A stretch of 64,000 bases of DNA from Nocardioides cavernae (GCF_016907475.1 NZ_JAFBCA010000001.1:4464001-4528000); one strand, 5' to 3'; shown: positions 53,029 to 62,151, counted from the stretch's first letter. Notes: a model not told the origin generated them from the sequence alone. A program made the numbers and translations.

Positions 53029-54488
53029 GCGCACCAGTCATCCCGGGGTTCGCGTTCATCGAGCACCTCGGCAGCGGGGGCTTCGCCGACGTCTTCCTCT
53101 ACGAGCAGCAGTGGCCACGCCAGCGCGTCGCGGTCAAGGTCGTACGCCCCGACGTGCCGCTGACCGACCGTGAGAAGTACCTGTTCACCGCCGAGGCCAA
53201 CGCCATGGCGCGGCTGGCCGACCACCCCTACATCGTCTCGGTCATCACCGCCGGGGTCACGGCCGAGGGCGGCCGCCCGTTCCTCGTGATGCGCTACTGC
53301 CCCCCGCCGGACCTGGGCGTGCGGGTGCGCGCCAACCCGATGGCTCCGGTCGACGCGGTCTCGACCGGCATCAAGCTGGCGAGCGCGATCGAGACCGCGC
53401 ACCGCTCCGGCATCCTGCACCGCGACATCAAGCCGAGCAACGTCCTCGTCACGACCTACCACGAGCCGGCGCTGACCGACTTCGGCATCGCCGGCCACAT
53501 GGCCGACGTCGAGGGCGACAACGACGTCCGCATCTCCTATCCCTGGTCACCGCCCGAGCTGCTCGACGGACGGTCCAACGGCTCGATCGCCTCCGACGTC
53601 TACTCCCTCGGCGCGACCATCTGGCACCTGCTCGTGGGCAGGTCGCCGTTCTCCATCCCGTCGGGCGACAACTCCACCCGGGCCCTCAGCGCGCGCATCC
53701 TGCACGCCACTCCCCCGGCCACCCAGCGCCCCGACGTCCCGCCCGCGCTCGACCGGCTCCTCCAGCAGTGCCTGGCCAAGCGCCCGGAGCACCGGCCCGC
53801 CAGCGCCCTCGAGCTCGCTCGCGCGCTCCAGCGCATCGAGTCCGCAGCCGGCTGGGCACGGACGTCGGTGGCCGTGGAGGGCGACCGGCCCGACGCGTCG
53901 GTCAGCGCCTCCGAGGCGTCCGGCTCGTCCGGGACGCCTGGGTCGTCGGGCTCGTCCGCCTCGTCCGGCCCGGTGGGTCCGGCCGAGGACGCGACGGCGA
54001 TGAAGCCCGTCACGGTGATCTCGGCGAGCGGTCCGCGGCGCATCGCGGCCCAGGACCCCGCGCCTGCGCTGCAGGACGGCGAGGAGGAGCGGGCCGGCGT
54101 GCCGGGCCTGGTGTGGGCCGGCGTCGGCGTCGCGGTGCTCACGCTGGTGATCGGCTTCCTCGTCCTCGGCGGCAACGACCGCGAGGAGGATCCCGGCGTC
54201 GTCGTGCCGACCGAGTCGCAGACGCCGGCCGACGTGATCCCCGACGTCCTCGTCGAGGCGGTGACGCTCACCGGGAGTCGTACGCCACGGGGCGTCCTGT
54301 TCGAGTGGCGCCCGCCCGTGACCGTCGAGGCCGGCGACTCGTTCAGCTGGCACCGCGACGACACCGACGAGTACGGCAGCACGTCCCGCAGGCGACTGCT
54401 GGTGCGCACCGACGAGCCGGTGTGCCTCGACGTGCGGATGACCCGCGGATCGGACAACTCGCCCAGCGCGAGCCAGTGCGTGTCCTGA
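53025..54488 (+). CDS. Transmembrane serine/threonine protein kinase (Pkb2/PknD-like)
   Basis: A 487-residue Hanks-type kinase. The Gly-loop LGSGGFADVF lies at 15-24, the ATP Lys is Lys38 (VAVKVV), the catalytic loop is HRDIKPSN with Asp134, and the metal-binding DFG has Asp152. The activation segment from DFG to SPPE (about 152-178) contains no Thr, and APE is replaced by PPE, so the usual TxT autophosphorylation is missing. A Ser/Gly-rich linker leads to one membrane segment (near 360-383) and a roughly 100-residue extracellular domain with two Cys and FN3-like strands. PASTA repeats are absent. Coupled to the FHA gene. Confidence 0.93.
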   Translation: MSAPVIPGFAFIEHLGSGGFADVFLYEQQWPRQRVAVKVVRPDVPLTDREKYLFTAEANAMARLADHPYIVSVITAGVTAEGGRPFLVMRYCPPPDLGVRVRANPMAPVDAVSTGIKLASAIETAHRSGILHRDIKPSNVLVTTYHEPALTDFGIAGHMADVEGDNDVRISYPWSPPELLDGRSNGSIASDVYSLGATIWHLLVGRSPFSIPSGDNSTRALSARILHATPPATQRPDVPPALDRLLQQCLAKRPEHRPASALELARALQRIESAAGWARTSVAVEGDRPDASVSASEASGSSGTPGSSGSSASSGPVGPAEDATAMKPVTVISASGPRRIAAQDPAPALQDGEEERAGVPGLVWAGVGVAVLTLVIGFLVLGGNDREEDPGVVVPTESQTPADVIPDVLVEAVTLTGSRTPRGVLFEWRPPVTVEAGDSFSWHRDDTDEYGSTSRRRLLVRTDEPVCLDVRMTRGSDNSPSASQCVS

Positions 54489-54515
54489 CCCGCGGGTCCC
54501 GACGTCAGGCGGCGG

Positions 54516-55547
54516 TCAGCCGTCTTCCCAGTCGCGGCGCGGGCCGGTGGACGCGTCCTGCTCCTCCGCGGACATCCGGCTCGAGGCCCACAGCGACAGC
54601 GCCGCGGTGATCGCCAGCGTCGCGACGATGACCACGAGCGAGAGCCAGATCGGGATCTCCAGCCACGCGTAGTCGAGGGGCTCGCCACCGTTGATGAACG
54701 GCAGCTCGTTCTCGTGCAGCGCGTGGAAGAACAGCTTGACGCCGATGAAGGCCAGCAGGAACGCGAGGCCGTAGGACAGGTAGATCAGGCGCTGGAGCAG
54801 GCCACCGATGAGGAAGTAGAGCTGGCGCAGGCCCATCAGCGCGAAGATGTTGGCCGTGAGCACCAGGTAGGGCTCCTTGGTGATGCCGAAGATCGCCGGG
54901 ATCGAGTCGAGGGCGAACAGCAGGTCGGTCGTGCCGAGCGTGAGGATCACGATGAACATCGGCGTGATCATCTTCTTGGCGTTGTCACCACTGATCAGCA
55001 GCTTCTTGCCGTGCCACTCCGAGGTGGCCGGGAAGCGCCGCTCGACGAACGCGACGAGCTTGTTCTCCTCGAACTCGTCGTCCTCGTCCTCGGCGCCCTC
55101 CCTGGCGAGCTTGAAGGCGGTGTAGATCAGGAAGATGCCGAACAGGTAGAAGACCCAGCTGAACTGCTCGATCGCCGCGGCGCCGACACCGATGAAGATC
55201 GCGCGCATGACCAGCGCCATCACGATGCCGATCATCAGGGCGTACTGCTGCAGCTCCTTGGGCACGGCGAACTTCGCCATGATGATGATGAAGATGAAGA
55301 GGTTGTCGATGGAGAGCGAGTACTCCACCAACCAGCCGGAGAAGAACTCCAGACCGTGCTGGTGGTCCCAGGTGACCCACACGCCGATGCCGAAGAGGAT
55401 GGCCATCCCGACGTAGATCGAGAGGTAGGTCGCACACTCCTTCATGCTCGGCTCGTGCGGCCGCCGGCCGACGATGACCAGGTCGAAGGTGAAGATCACG
55501 ATCGTGACGGCGAAGGTCGCGATCCAGACCCAGGTGGGTACGTCCAC
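54516..55547 (-). CDS. TerC-family integral membrane protein (putative Mn2+ exporter)
   Basis: A 343-residue TerC/Alx-type protein with about nine hydrophobic segments. Two acidic membrane motifs are typical: LSIDNLFIF (near residue 77) and FALDSIPAIFGI (near 212). TerC-family proteins are linked to tellurite resistance and to manganese export in bacteria. The GTG at 55547 has AGGAG with 7-nt spacing. A yybP-ykoY manganese riboswitch precedes it, which supports a manganese role. The 3' end converges on the kinase gene with 27 nt between them. Confidence 0.92.
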   Translation of the reverse strand: MDVPTWVWIATFAVTIVIFTFDLVIVGRRPHEPSMKECATYLSIYVGMAILFGIGVWVTWDHQHGLEFFSGWLVEYSLSIDNLFIFIIIMAKFAVPKELQQYALMIGIVMALVMRAIFIGVGAAAIEQFSWVFYLFGIFLIYTAFKLAREGAEDEDDEFEENKLVAFVERRFPATSEWHGKKLLISGDNAKKMITPMFIVILTLGTTDLLFALDSIPAIFGITKEPYLVLTANIFALMGLRQLYFLIGGLLQRLIYLSYGLAFLLAFIGVKLFFHALHENELPFINGGEPLDYAWLEIPIWLSLVVIVATLAITAALSLWASSRMSAEEQDASTGPRRDWEDG

Positions 55548-55579
55548 GCTGATGCTCCTAGTGATGAGGCGAGATCGGT

Positions 55580-55598
55580 GTCCGCGCAGCGCACGGAC
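55580..55598 (-). promoter_or_regulatory. Hairpin between the riboswitch aptamer and the terC start
   Basis: GTCC and GCG pair with CGC and GGAC (2-nt bulge, 3-nt loop), between the aptamer and the ribosome binding site. It may be part of the expression platform. Confidence 0.4.
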
Positions 55599-55602
55599 GC
55601 CA

Positions 55603-55704
55603 GAGGTCTCTTCCGCTCGCGCTGATTCGGCGAACCAGTGGCACCGGGCCCCGCTCTCGCGGACGCCGTACTGACGACACCACTGTCAGGGAATACTCCC
55701 CTCC
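55603..55704 (-). promoter_or_regulatory. yybP-ykoY (manganese) riboswitch upstream of the TerC-family gene
   Basis: The minus strand of this 102-nt leader has the aptamer hallmarks in order. A 5' P1 strand (GAGG) runs into GGGGAGTA. CAGTGG then pairs with the later CCACTG. GTCGTCAGTACG matches the conserved GUCGUCA-UUCG loop. CCGGTGCCACTG returns the P3 strand, and AGACCTC closes P1. The L. lactis yybP aptamer has the same order of motifs. The element ends about 56 nt before the TerC start codon. This class binds Mn2+ and is known upstream of TerC/Alx-type genes. Confidence 0.88.
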
Positions 55705-55751
55705 AACCGCGTCAGTCTGTCACGCGTCGCGGGGCGGGCGTGAAATCGAGG

Positions 55752-56576
55752 TCAGCGTCCGCCGAATGGGACGCCGAGGGCGTCGAGGCGGGCCCGGCCG
55801 CCGTCGACGGCCGTGAGCACCCAGGCACCCTGCGGGGTCACCGTGAAGGTGTGCTCGAAGTGCGCGGCGTAGGACCCGTCGACGGTCGCGACGGTCCACT
55901 CGTCCTCGAGCAGGTCGGTGTGCTTGCTGCCCAGCGTGACCATCGGCTCGACGGCGAGCGCGAGCCCTTCGACGATCGCGGGTCCGCGGCCGCGCCGGCC
56001 GACGTTGGGCACGTTGGGCGGCATGTGCATCTCGGTGCCGATGCCGTGCCCCGTGTAGTCCTCCAGGATGCCGTAGCGGCCCTGTGAGCGGACGTGGGTC
56101 TCCACGGCGTGGCTGATGTCGCTCACCCGACCGCCGAGGCGGGCGGCTGCCATGCCGCGCCACAGCGACTCCTCGGTCACCCGCAGCAGCTCGACGACGT
56201 CGTCGGCCACCTCGCCGACGGGGACGGTGATCGCGGCGTCGCCGTGCCAGCCCTCGACGATGGCACCGCAGTCGATCGAGATGACGTCACCCTCGAGGAG
56301 CGTGCGCTCGCCCGGGATGCCGTGCACCACCTCGTCGTTGACCGAGGCGCAGATCGTCGCCGGGAACGGCGGGTGGCTGTAGCCCTTGAACGACGGCACG
56401 CCCCCGTGGTCGCGGATGTTGGCCTCCGCGATGGTGTCGAGCTCCAGGGTGCTCACCCCCGGCCGGACGGCGGCGCGAAGCAGCTCGAGGGTCTCCCCCA
56501 CGAGCAGCCCCGCGACACGCATCAGGTCGATCTGGTCGGGGGTCTTGATCTCGATCCCGCGGTCCCGGAACCCCAT
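55752..56576 (-). CDS. map: Type I methionine aminopeptidase
   Basis: Removes N-terminal Met from nascent proteins; 274 residues. The dinuclear metal ligands are in place: Asp in SIDCGAIVEGWHGDAAI (two Asp), His in GHGIGTEMHMPP, and Glu in LALAVEPMV and FEHTFTV. HGIP lies in VNDEVVHGIPGERTL. The form lacks the N-terminal SH3/zinc extension of MAP type Ic proteins. It follows adk by 15 nt in the secY-adk-map unit. The usual next gene, infA, is displaced by the 15-kb insertion. Confidence 0.97.
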   Translation of the reverse strand: MGFRDRGIEIKTPDQIDLMRVAGLLVGETLELLRAAVRPGVSTLELDTIAEANIRDHGGVPSFKGYSHPPFPATICASVNDEVVHGIPGERTLLEGDVISIDCGAIVEGWHGDAAITVPVGEVADDVVELLRVTEESLWRGMAAARLGGRVSDISHAVETHVRSQGRYGILEDYTGHGIGTEMHMPPNVPNVGRRGRGPAIVEGLALAVEPMVTLGSKHTDLLEDEWTVATVDGSYAAHFEHTFTVTPQGAWVLTAVDGGRARLDALGVPFGGR

Positions 56577-56591
56577 GGGCTGTGCCGGCCG

Positions 56592-57167
56592 TCAGCTCTG
56601 CGGGACGACGTCGAGGGCGTCGAAGATGCGGGTCGTGACCTCGTCGACCTCGCCCATCCCGTCGACCTCGACCAGGATCCCGCGCTCGCGGTAGACCCCG
56701 ATCAGCGGCTCGGTCTGCTCGGAGTAGACCTCCTGGCGGCGCCGGATGACGTCCTCGGTGTCGTCGGCGCGGCCGTCGGTCTGGGCGCGCTGCAGCAGGC
56801 GCTGGACGAGCTCCTCCGGGTCGACCGTCAGCACGACGACCGCGTCGAGGCGGTGGCCGGTGAAGGCGATCATCCCGTCGAGCTCGGTGACCTGGGCCAG
56901 GGTGCGGGGGTAGCCGTCGAGCAGGAAGCCCGGCTCGGCGTCCGGCTCGTCGATGCGGTTGCGCACCATCAGGTTGGTGACCTCGTCGGGGACGTACTCC
57001 CCGGCGTCCATGAAGCGCTTCGCCTCGACGCCCAGGGGTGTGCCCTGGGAGACGTTGGCGCGGAAGATGTCACCGGTCGAGATCGCCGGGATGCCGAAGT
57101 GCTCGGCCACGAAGCGGGCCTGCGTGCCCTTGCCCGCACCCGGCGGGCCCATGAGGATCAGTCTCAT
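56592..57167 (-). CDS. adk: Adenylate kinase (short form)
   Basis: Interconverts ATP + AMP and 2 ADP; 191 residues. The P-loop [10 protein letters not shown] lies at 7-16, the AMP-binding [10 protein letters not shown] follows, and the [12 protein letters not shown] motif lies near 82. The LID is the short type without the zinc-binding insertion, hence the length below 200. The ATG immediately abuts the secY stop (TAG-ATG), with no spacer, so it is translationally coupled to secY. Confidence 0.97.
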   Translation of the reverse strand: MRLILMGPPGAGKGTQARFVAEHFGIPAISTGDIFRANVSQGTPLGVEAKRFMDAGEYVPDEVTNLMVRNRIDEPDAEPGFLLDGYPRTLAQVTELDGMIAFTGHRLDAVVVLTVDPEELVQRLLQRAQTDGRADDTEDVIRRRQEVYSEQTEPLIGVYRERGILVEVDGMGEVDEVTTRIFDALDVVPQS

Positions 57168-58463
57168 CTACTTCAGGAATCCTTCGTAGTTGCGCTGCTG
57201 GAGCTGGCTCTCGATCTGCTTCACCGTGTCGAGTGCCACGCCGACCATGATGAGGATCGAGGTGCCGCCGAACGGGAAGTTCTGGCTGGCATTGATCATC
57301 GCGAAGGCGACGAGCGGGACCAACGAGATCGCACCGAGGTAGAGCGCTCCAGGGAACGTGATGCGGGACAGGACGTAGGACAGGTAGTCCTCGGTCGGCT
57401 TGCCCGCCCGGATCCCGGGGATGAAGCCGCCGTACTTCTTCATGTTGTCCGCCACCTCGACAGGATTGAAGGTGATCGAGACGTAGAAGTACGTGAAGAA
57501 GATGATCAGCAGGAAGTACGTCGCCATGTAGAGCGGGTGGTCGCCGCCGACGAGGTAGGTCCCGATGAAGTCGAGCACGGGGTTCTGGCTCTCGGGGTTG
57601 AACTGCACCGCCATCGCCGGGAGGTAGAGCAGCGACGAGGCGAAGATGACCGGGATGATGCCGGCCTGGTTGACCTTGAGCGGGATGTAGGTCGAGTTGC
57701 CCCCGAACATCTTACGGCCGACCATGCGACGGGCGTACTGCACCGGGATGCGGCGCTGGGCCTGCTCGATGAAGATGACGCCGGCCACGAGGAGGAGGCC
57801 GATCACCATCACGATGCCGAAGGTGACCCAGCCCTGGGAGGTCTGCACGCTCCACAGGGCCGCCGGGAAGGTCGCGACGACCTGGGTGAAGATGAGGATC
57901 GACATGCCGTTGCCGATGCCGCGGTCGGTGATGAGCTCACCGAGCCACATGATGACCGCGGTGCCCGCCGTCATCGTGATGACCATGACCAGGAACGTCG
58001 CGGTGCCGTCGTCGTGCAGCAGGTCGCGCGTGCAGCCCTGCAGCAGGGCGCCGCTGCGCGCGAGGGCGACGATGCCGGTCGCCTGCAGCACGGCCAGGCC
58101 CAGGGTCAGGTAGCGCGTGTACTGGGTGATCTTCGTCTGACCGGCCTGCCCCTCCTTCTTCAGCGCCTCGAGCCGTGGGATCACCACGACGAGCAGCTGC
58201 AGGATGATGGAGGCCGTGATGTACGGCATGATCCCCAGCGCGAAGATGGTGAGCTGGAGCAGCGCACCACCCGAGAAGAGGTTGATCAGGCTGTAGAGGC
58301 CACCCTCTTCGAGCTGATTGATGCACGCCTGGACGTTGGCGACGTGCACACCTGGGGTGGGCACCTGCGAGCCGAGTCGGAAGATCGTGACGATCAGCAG
58401 GACGAAGAGCAGCTTGCGCCGCAGGTCCGGAGTCCGGAAAGCGTTGGCGAACGCGCCTAGCAC
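57168..58463 (-). CDS. secY: Preprotein translocase subunit SecY
   Basis: Central pore of the SecYEG translocon; 431 residues with ten membrane segments. Conserved blocks include LGIMPYITASIILQLL in TM2, GNGMSILIF, the loop RRIPVQYARR, PLKVNQAGIIPVIFASSLL and FGGTSILIMVGVALDTVKQIE at the end. The GTG at 58463 is the start; AAAGAGGA lies about 8 nt before it. A strong hairpin separates it from rplO, and TAGGCT near 58548-58553 (minus strand) could be its own -10 element. Confidence 0.97.
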   Translation of the reverse strand: MLGAFANAFRTPDLRRKLLFVLLIVTIFRLGSQVPTPGVHVANVQACINQLEEGGLYSLINLFSGGALLQLTIFALGIMPYITASIILQLLVVVIPRLEALKKEGQAGQTKITQYTRYLTLGLAVLQATGIVALARSGALLQGCTRDLLHDDGTATFLVMVITMTAGTAVIMWLGELITDRGIGNGMSILIFTQVVATFPAALWSVQTSQGWVTFGIVMVIGLLLVAGVIFIEQAQRRIPVQYARRMVGRKMFGGNSTYIPLKVNQAGIIPVIFASSLLYLPAMAVQFNPESQNPVLDFIGTYLVGGDHPLYMATYFLLIIFFTYFYVSITFNPVEVADNMKKYGGFIPGIRAGKPTEDYLSYVLSRITFPGALYLGAISLVPLVAFAMINASQNFPFGGTSILIMVGVALDTVKQIESQLQQRNYEGFLK

Positions 58464-58590
58464 TGGTTCCTCTTTCGTATGGGCGCCCGACCAGGATCGG
58501 CGGGCGGACGAGAGACCCTCGCCGTCGTACGGCTGAGAGCCCGGGGAAGCCTAACAGTCGGGGTTCGACCCGCTTCCCCGCTCAACGACA

Positions 58591-58629
58591 AAGGCCCGGC
58601 CGACAGTTCCCACTGTGCGGCCAGGCCTT
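58591..58629 (-). terminator. Hairpin terminator or attenuator between rplO and secY
   Basis: AAGGCC, GGCCG and ACAGT arms pair across a CCC-containing loop with one mismatch and one bulge (16 pairs), 24 nt after the rplO stop. On the minus strand the last arm runs into CTTTGTCG. It marks the end of the spc ribosomal-protein section, before secY. Confidence 0.7.
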
Positions 58630-58653
58630 CACCGGATGAGCGAGATCGTGGCC

Positions 58654-59094
58654 TCAGGCCACGGTCGCGGTGCCACCGGCAGCCTCGATCTTCTCCTTGG
58701 CGGAGGTCGAGAACGCGTTGGCGCTGATCTGGACGGCGACGGAGATGTCACCCTGACCCAGGACCTTGACGGGCTGGTTCTTGCGAACGGCGCCCTTGGC
58801 CACGAGGTCGTCGACGGTCACGGTGCCACCGTCGGGGAACAGCTCGCCGAGCCGGTCGAGGTTGACGACCTGGAACTCCACGCGGAAGGGGTTCTTGAAG
58901 CCCTTCAGCTTGGGCAGGCGCATGTGGATCGGCATCTGGCCACCTTCGAAGGCAACCGGAACCTGGTAGCGCGCCTTGGTGCCCTTGGTACCGCGGCCGG
59001 CGGTCTTGCCCTTGGAGCCCTCACCGCGACCCACACGGGTCTTGGCGGTCTTGGCACCCGGAGCGGGACGCAAGTGGTGCAGCTTCAGCGTCAT
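58654..59094 (-). CDS. rplO: 50S ribosomal protein L15
   Basis: Large-subunit protein of 146 residues. It starts [22 protein letters not shown] and contains [30 protein letters not shown] and the end [21 protein letters not shown] followed by a short helix. It directly follows rpmD by one base. It is the last gene before the rplO-secY hairpin. Confidence 0.97.
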   Translation of the reverse strand: MTLKLHHLRPAPGAKTAKTRVGRGEGSKGKTAGRGTKGTKARYQVPVAFEGGQMPIHMRLPKLKGFKNPFRVEFQVVNLDRLGELFPDGGTVTVDDLVAKGAVRKNQPVKVLGQGDISVAVQISANAFSTSAKEKIEAAGGTATVA

Positions 59095-59095
59095 G

Positions 59096-59278
59096 TCACT
59101 CCACCTCCTCGAACGTCACCAGGTGACGGACAGTGTTGATCATGCCCCGGATCTCCGGGCGGTCTTCCTTCACGACGACGTCGCCGATCCGCTTGAGACC
59201 GAGCGAACGCAGGGTCTCGCGCTGGTTGGCCTTGAGACCGACCAGCCCGCGCTTCTGCTGGACCTTGAGCTGTGCCAT
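59096..59278 (-). CDS. rpmD: 50S ribosomal protein L30
   Basis: A 60-residue large-subunit protein. [20 protein letters not shown] begins the protein and [19 protein letters not shown] follows, ending [10 protein letters not shown]. The ATG at 59278 overlaps the rpsE stop by one base (TGATG), so it is translationally coupled. Confidence 0.96.
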   Translation of the reverse strand: MAQLKVQQKRGLVGLKANQRETLRSLGLKRIGDVVVKEDRPEIRGMINTVRHLVTFEEVE

Positions 59279-59898
59279 CAGGACTGCACCCCCGAGGTCT
59301 CGGCCTGACCCTCGGCGCGCGCCTTGAGCAGCGCGGCCGGGGTGACGTCCTCGACGCGCATGCCGCGGCGGGCGGCCACGGCCTCGGGCTCCTCGAGCAT
59401 CCGCAGCGCCTCGACGGTCGCGTGGACGATGTTGATCTGGTTGGACGAGCCGAGCGACTTGCTCAGCACGTCGTGGATGCCGGCGCACTCGAGGACCGCA
59501 CGCACCGGGCCACCGGCGATGACGCCGGTACCGGGAGCGGCGGGACGCAGCAGGACGACGCCTGCGGCCTTCTCGCCCTGGACCGGGTGCGGGATGGTGC
59601 CCTGGATGCGGGGGACCTTGAAGAAGTGCTTCTTGGCCTCCTCGACACCCTTGGCGATCGCCGCGGGAACTTCCTTCGCCTTGCCGTAGCCGACGCCGAC
59701 CATGCCGTCGCCGTCACCGACGATCACGAGGGCGGTGAAGCTGAAGCGACGACCACCCTTCACGACCTTGGCAACACGGTTGATCGCCACTACTCGCTCG
59801 ATGTAGACAGACTTTTCGGCGCCGCCGCCGCGACGGTCGTCACGCTGACGTCGGTCGCCCGAGCCACCGCTGCGCTGTCCGCGCTGGGCTCCGCTCAT
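59278..59898 (-). CDS. rpsE: 30S ribosomal protein S5
   Basis: S5 guards decoding accuracy and mRNA entry; 206 residues. A polar, Gly/Arg-rich N-terminal extension of about 28 residues precedes the core ([22 protein letters not shown]). The core includes [14 protein letters not shown], the C-terminal ribosomal-S5 fold with [18 protein letters not shown] and [19 protein letters not shown] lies 8 nt before the ATG at 59898. The N-terminal extension is common in actinobacteria. Confidence 0.97.
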   Translation of the reverse strand: MSGAQRGQRSGGSGDRRQRDDRRGGGAEKSVYIERVVAINRVAKVVKGGRRFSFTALVIVGDGDGMVGVGYGKAKEVPAAIAKGVEEAKKHFFKVPRIQGTIPHPVQGEKAAGVVLLRPAAPGTGVIAGGPVRAVLECAGIHDVLSKSLGSSNQINIVHATVEALRMLEEPEAVAARRGMRVEDVTPAALLKARAEGQAETSGVQS

Positions 59899-59944
59899 GA
59901 GATGTGCTCCATATCTAAGTTCTCTCTCTGGTCGCGTTGAGCGA

Positions 59945-60328
59945 TCAGAAGGACAATCCGCCCTCCCGGGCGGCATCGGCGAGGGCCGCGATGCGGCCGT
60001 GGTACTTGTTGCCGGCGCGGTCGAAGACGACGCCCTCGATCCCCGCGGCCTTGGCACGCGAAGCAACCAGCTCGCCGACCTTCTTGGCCTGCGTGGTCTT
60101 GTCGCCACCCGCGGTGCGGACGTCGGACTCCATGGAGGAGGCGTACGCCAGGGTGGTGCCAGCCAGGTCGTCGACGACCTGCACGGTGATGTGGCGAGCC
60201 GATCGGGTCACGACCAGGCGCGGACGCTCGGTGGTGCCGTTGATCCGCTTGCGGCCTCGCGCCTGACGACGCAGGCGTGCACGCACGCGCGTGGCGGTGT
60301 GCTTGTTGTTGCTCAGCGAGATAGCCAT
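59945..60328 (-). CDS. rplR: 50S ribosomal protein L18
   Basis: 5S rRNA-binding protein, 127 residues. A basic start ([16 protein letters not shown]) leads to [21 protein letters not shown] and the end [29 protein letters not shown], which is diagnostic for L18. The ATG at 60328 is one base after the rplF stop. Confidence 0.97.
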   Translation of the reverse strand: MAISLSNNKHTATRVRARLRRQARGRKRINGTTERPRLVVTRSARHITVQVVDDLAGTTLAYASSMESDVRTAGGDKTTQAKKVGELVASRAKAAGIEGVVFDRAGNKYHGRIAALADAAREGGLSF

Positions 60329-60329
60329 G

Positions 60330-60872
60330 TCACTTACCGGCCTTTCCGACCTTGCGGCGGATGTGCTCGCCGGAGTAACGCACGCCCTTGCCCTTGTAGG
60401 GCTCGGGCTTGCGCAGCTTGCGGATCTTGGCCGCAACCTCGCCGACAAGCTGCTTGTCGATGCCGACGACACCGAGCTTGGTCGGGCCCTCGACGGTGAA
60501 GGTGATGCCCTCAGGGGCGTCGAAGATGATCGGGTGCGAGTAGCCGAGCTGGAACTCGAGCTGGGTCGGACCCTTGGGGAGGACGCGGTAGCCCACGCCC
60601 ACGATCTCGAGCTTCTTCTCGTAGCCCTCGGTGACGCCCACCACCATGTTGTTGATGAGCGTGCGGGTCAGGCCGTGGAGCGAGCGGCTGTTGCGCTCGT
60701 CGTCGGGACGCTGAACCTCGAGGACGCCGTCCTCGCCCTTGGCGACCGTGATCGGTGCGGCGATGGTGTGCGACAGGGTGCCCTTGGGGCCCTTGACGGT
60801 CACCAGCGACTGGTCGATCGCGACGTCGACACCGGACGGGACCGCGATGGGGAGCTTGCCAATGCGCGACAT
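60330..60872 (-). CDS. rplF: 50S ribosomal protein L6
   Basis: Two-domain 23S-binding protein near the factor-binding site; 180 residues. It starts [18 protein letters not shown]. The second repeat begins at [19 protein letters not shown] and ends with [20 protein letters not shown], the conserved L6 signature. It lies 34 nt after rpsH. Confidence 0.97.
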   Translation of the reverse strand: MSRIGKLPIAVPSGVDVAIDQSLVTVKGPKGTLSHTIAAPITVAKGEDGVLEVQRPDDERNSRSLHGLTRTLINNMVVGVTEGYEKKLEIVGVGYRVLPKGPTQLEFQLGYSHPIIFDAPEGITFTVEGPTKLGVVGIDKQLVGEVAAKIRKLRKPEPYKGKGVRYSGEHIRRKVGKAGK

Positions 60873-60906
60873 GCTTCTCTCTCTTCCTGGTCTCAGTTGG
60901 TCCGGG

Positions 60907-61326
60907 TCACCAGACGTAGGCGAGGACTTCGCCGCCCACGCCCTTCTGGTTCGCCTGGCGGTCGGTCAGCAGTCCCTGCGACGTCGAGATGATCGCGACG
61001 CCGAGGCCACCGAGGACCTTGGGCAGGCTCGTGCTCTTGGCGTAGACGCGCAGGCCCGGCTTGCTGATGCGGCGCACGCCCGCGATCGAGCGCTCCCGGT
61101 TGCGGCCGTACTTGAGCGTCACGGTCAGCGTCTTGCCGACCGAGGGCTCGCCCTCGGCGGTGACGTTGTCGGCGACGTCGTAGGAGGTGATGTAACCCTC
61201 CTGCTTGAGGATCTCCGCGAGGCCGGCCTTCATCTTGCTGTAGGGCATCGACACCGCGTCGTGGTACGCCTGGTTGGCGTTGCGCAGACGCGTGAGCATG
61301 TCTGCGATCGGGTCAGTCATCGTCAT
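60907..61326 (-). CDS. rpsH: 30S ribosomal protein S8
   Basis: 16S rRNA central-domain binder, 139 residues. [20 protein letters not shown] is the standard start. [20 protein letters not shown] and [17 protein letters not shown] are the C-terminal rRNA-binding block. Two ATG codons (61326 and 61320) are possible; the first matches the MTMTDP start seen across actinobacteria. In many bacteria S8 is the translational repressor of the spc operon. Confidence 0.97.
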   Translation of the reverse strand: MTMTDPIADMLTRLRNANQAYHDAVSMPYSKMKAGLAEILKQEGYITSYDVADNVTAEGEPSVGKTLTVTLKYGRNRERSIAGVRRISKPGLRVYAKSTSLPKVLGGLGVAIISTSQGLLTDRQANQKGVGGEVLAYVW

Positions 61327-61396
61327 GATGTGGTTCTTTCTCGTCGTGGTTTCCCTCAGGCATCGCAGCCAGGGACCTTCAACGGGTGTGAGGTGA

Positions 61397-61582
61397 TTAC
61401 CAGGAGGACTTGGTGACGCCGGGGAGCTCGCCGCGGTGGGCCATCTCCCGCAGGCAGATCCGGCACAGGCCGAACTTGCGGTAGACGGCCTTCGGGCGAC
61501 CGCAGCGCTGGCAGCGGGTGTAGCCGCGGACAGCGAACTTCGGCTTGCGGGCGGCCTTGACCTTGAGAGCAGTCTTCGCCAT
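61397..61582 (-). CDS. rpsZ: 30S ribosomal protein S14, type Z (zinc-binding)
   Basis: A 61-residue small-subunit protein of the zinc-containing C+ form. The CxxC pairs are CQRCG (near 24-27) and CRICL (near 40-43), as in [20 protein letters not shown] and [18 protein letters not shown]. This short form replaces the 101-residue S14 and is standard in the actinobacterial spc operon. It is one base after rplE and 70 nt before rpsH. Confidence 0.97.
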
Positions 61583-61583
61583 G

Positions 61584-62150
61584 TCAGTTCTCCTTGAACG
61601 GGAAGCCGAGCTGCTTGAGCAGCGCCCGGCCCTCGTCGTCGTTGGTGGCGGTGGTCACGATGGTGATGTCCATCCCGCGCGACCGGTCGATCCTGTCCTG
61701 GTTGATCTCGTGGAACATGACCTGCTCGGTGAGACCGAAGGTGTAGTTGCCACGACCGTCGAACTGCTTGGGCGACAGGCCGCGGAAGTCGCGGATGCGG
61801 GGAAGGGCCAGGGACAGCAGGCGGTCCAGGAACTCCCACATGCGGTCGCCGCGCAGGGTGACGTGCGCGCCGATCGGCATGCCCTCGCGCAGCTTGAACT
61901 GCGCGATCGACTTGCGGGCCTTGGTCACGGCCGGCTTCTGGCCGGTGATCGCGGTGAGGTCGCGGATCGCGCCCTCGATCAGCTTCGAGTCGCGCGCAGC
62001 CTCGCCGACGCCCATGTTGACCACGATCTTGGTCAGGCCGGGCACCTGCATGATGTTGGCGATGTCGAACTCGGTGCGCAGGGCGGGGACGATCTCCTCG
62101 CGGTAGCGCGCCTTGAGACGGGGAATCTCAGTGGTCTGGGTCTCGGCCAT
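61584..62150 (-). CDS. rplE: 50S ribosomal protein L5
   Basis: 5S rRNA-binding protein, 188 residues. [19 protein letters not shown] leads to [20 protein letters not shown], the diagnostic L5 block. [21 protein letters not shown] and [20 protein letters not shown] follow. The ATG at 62150 is one base after the rplX stop, so coupling is likely. Confidence 0.97.
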
Positions 62151-62151
62151 C

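Noticed and set aside
56094..58460. 788-codon open frame on the plus strand
   Set aside because: It lies opposite map, adk and secY, whose identities are certain. The peptide is a low-complexity antisense shadow.
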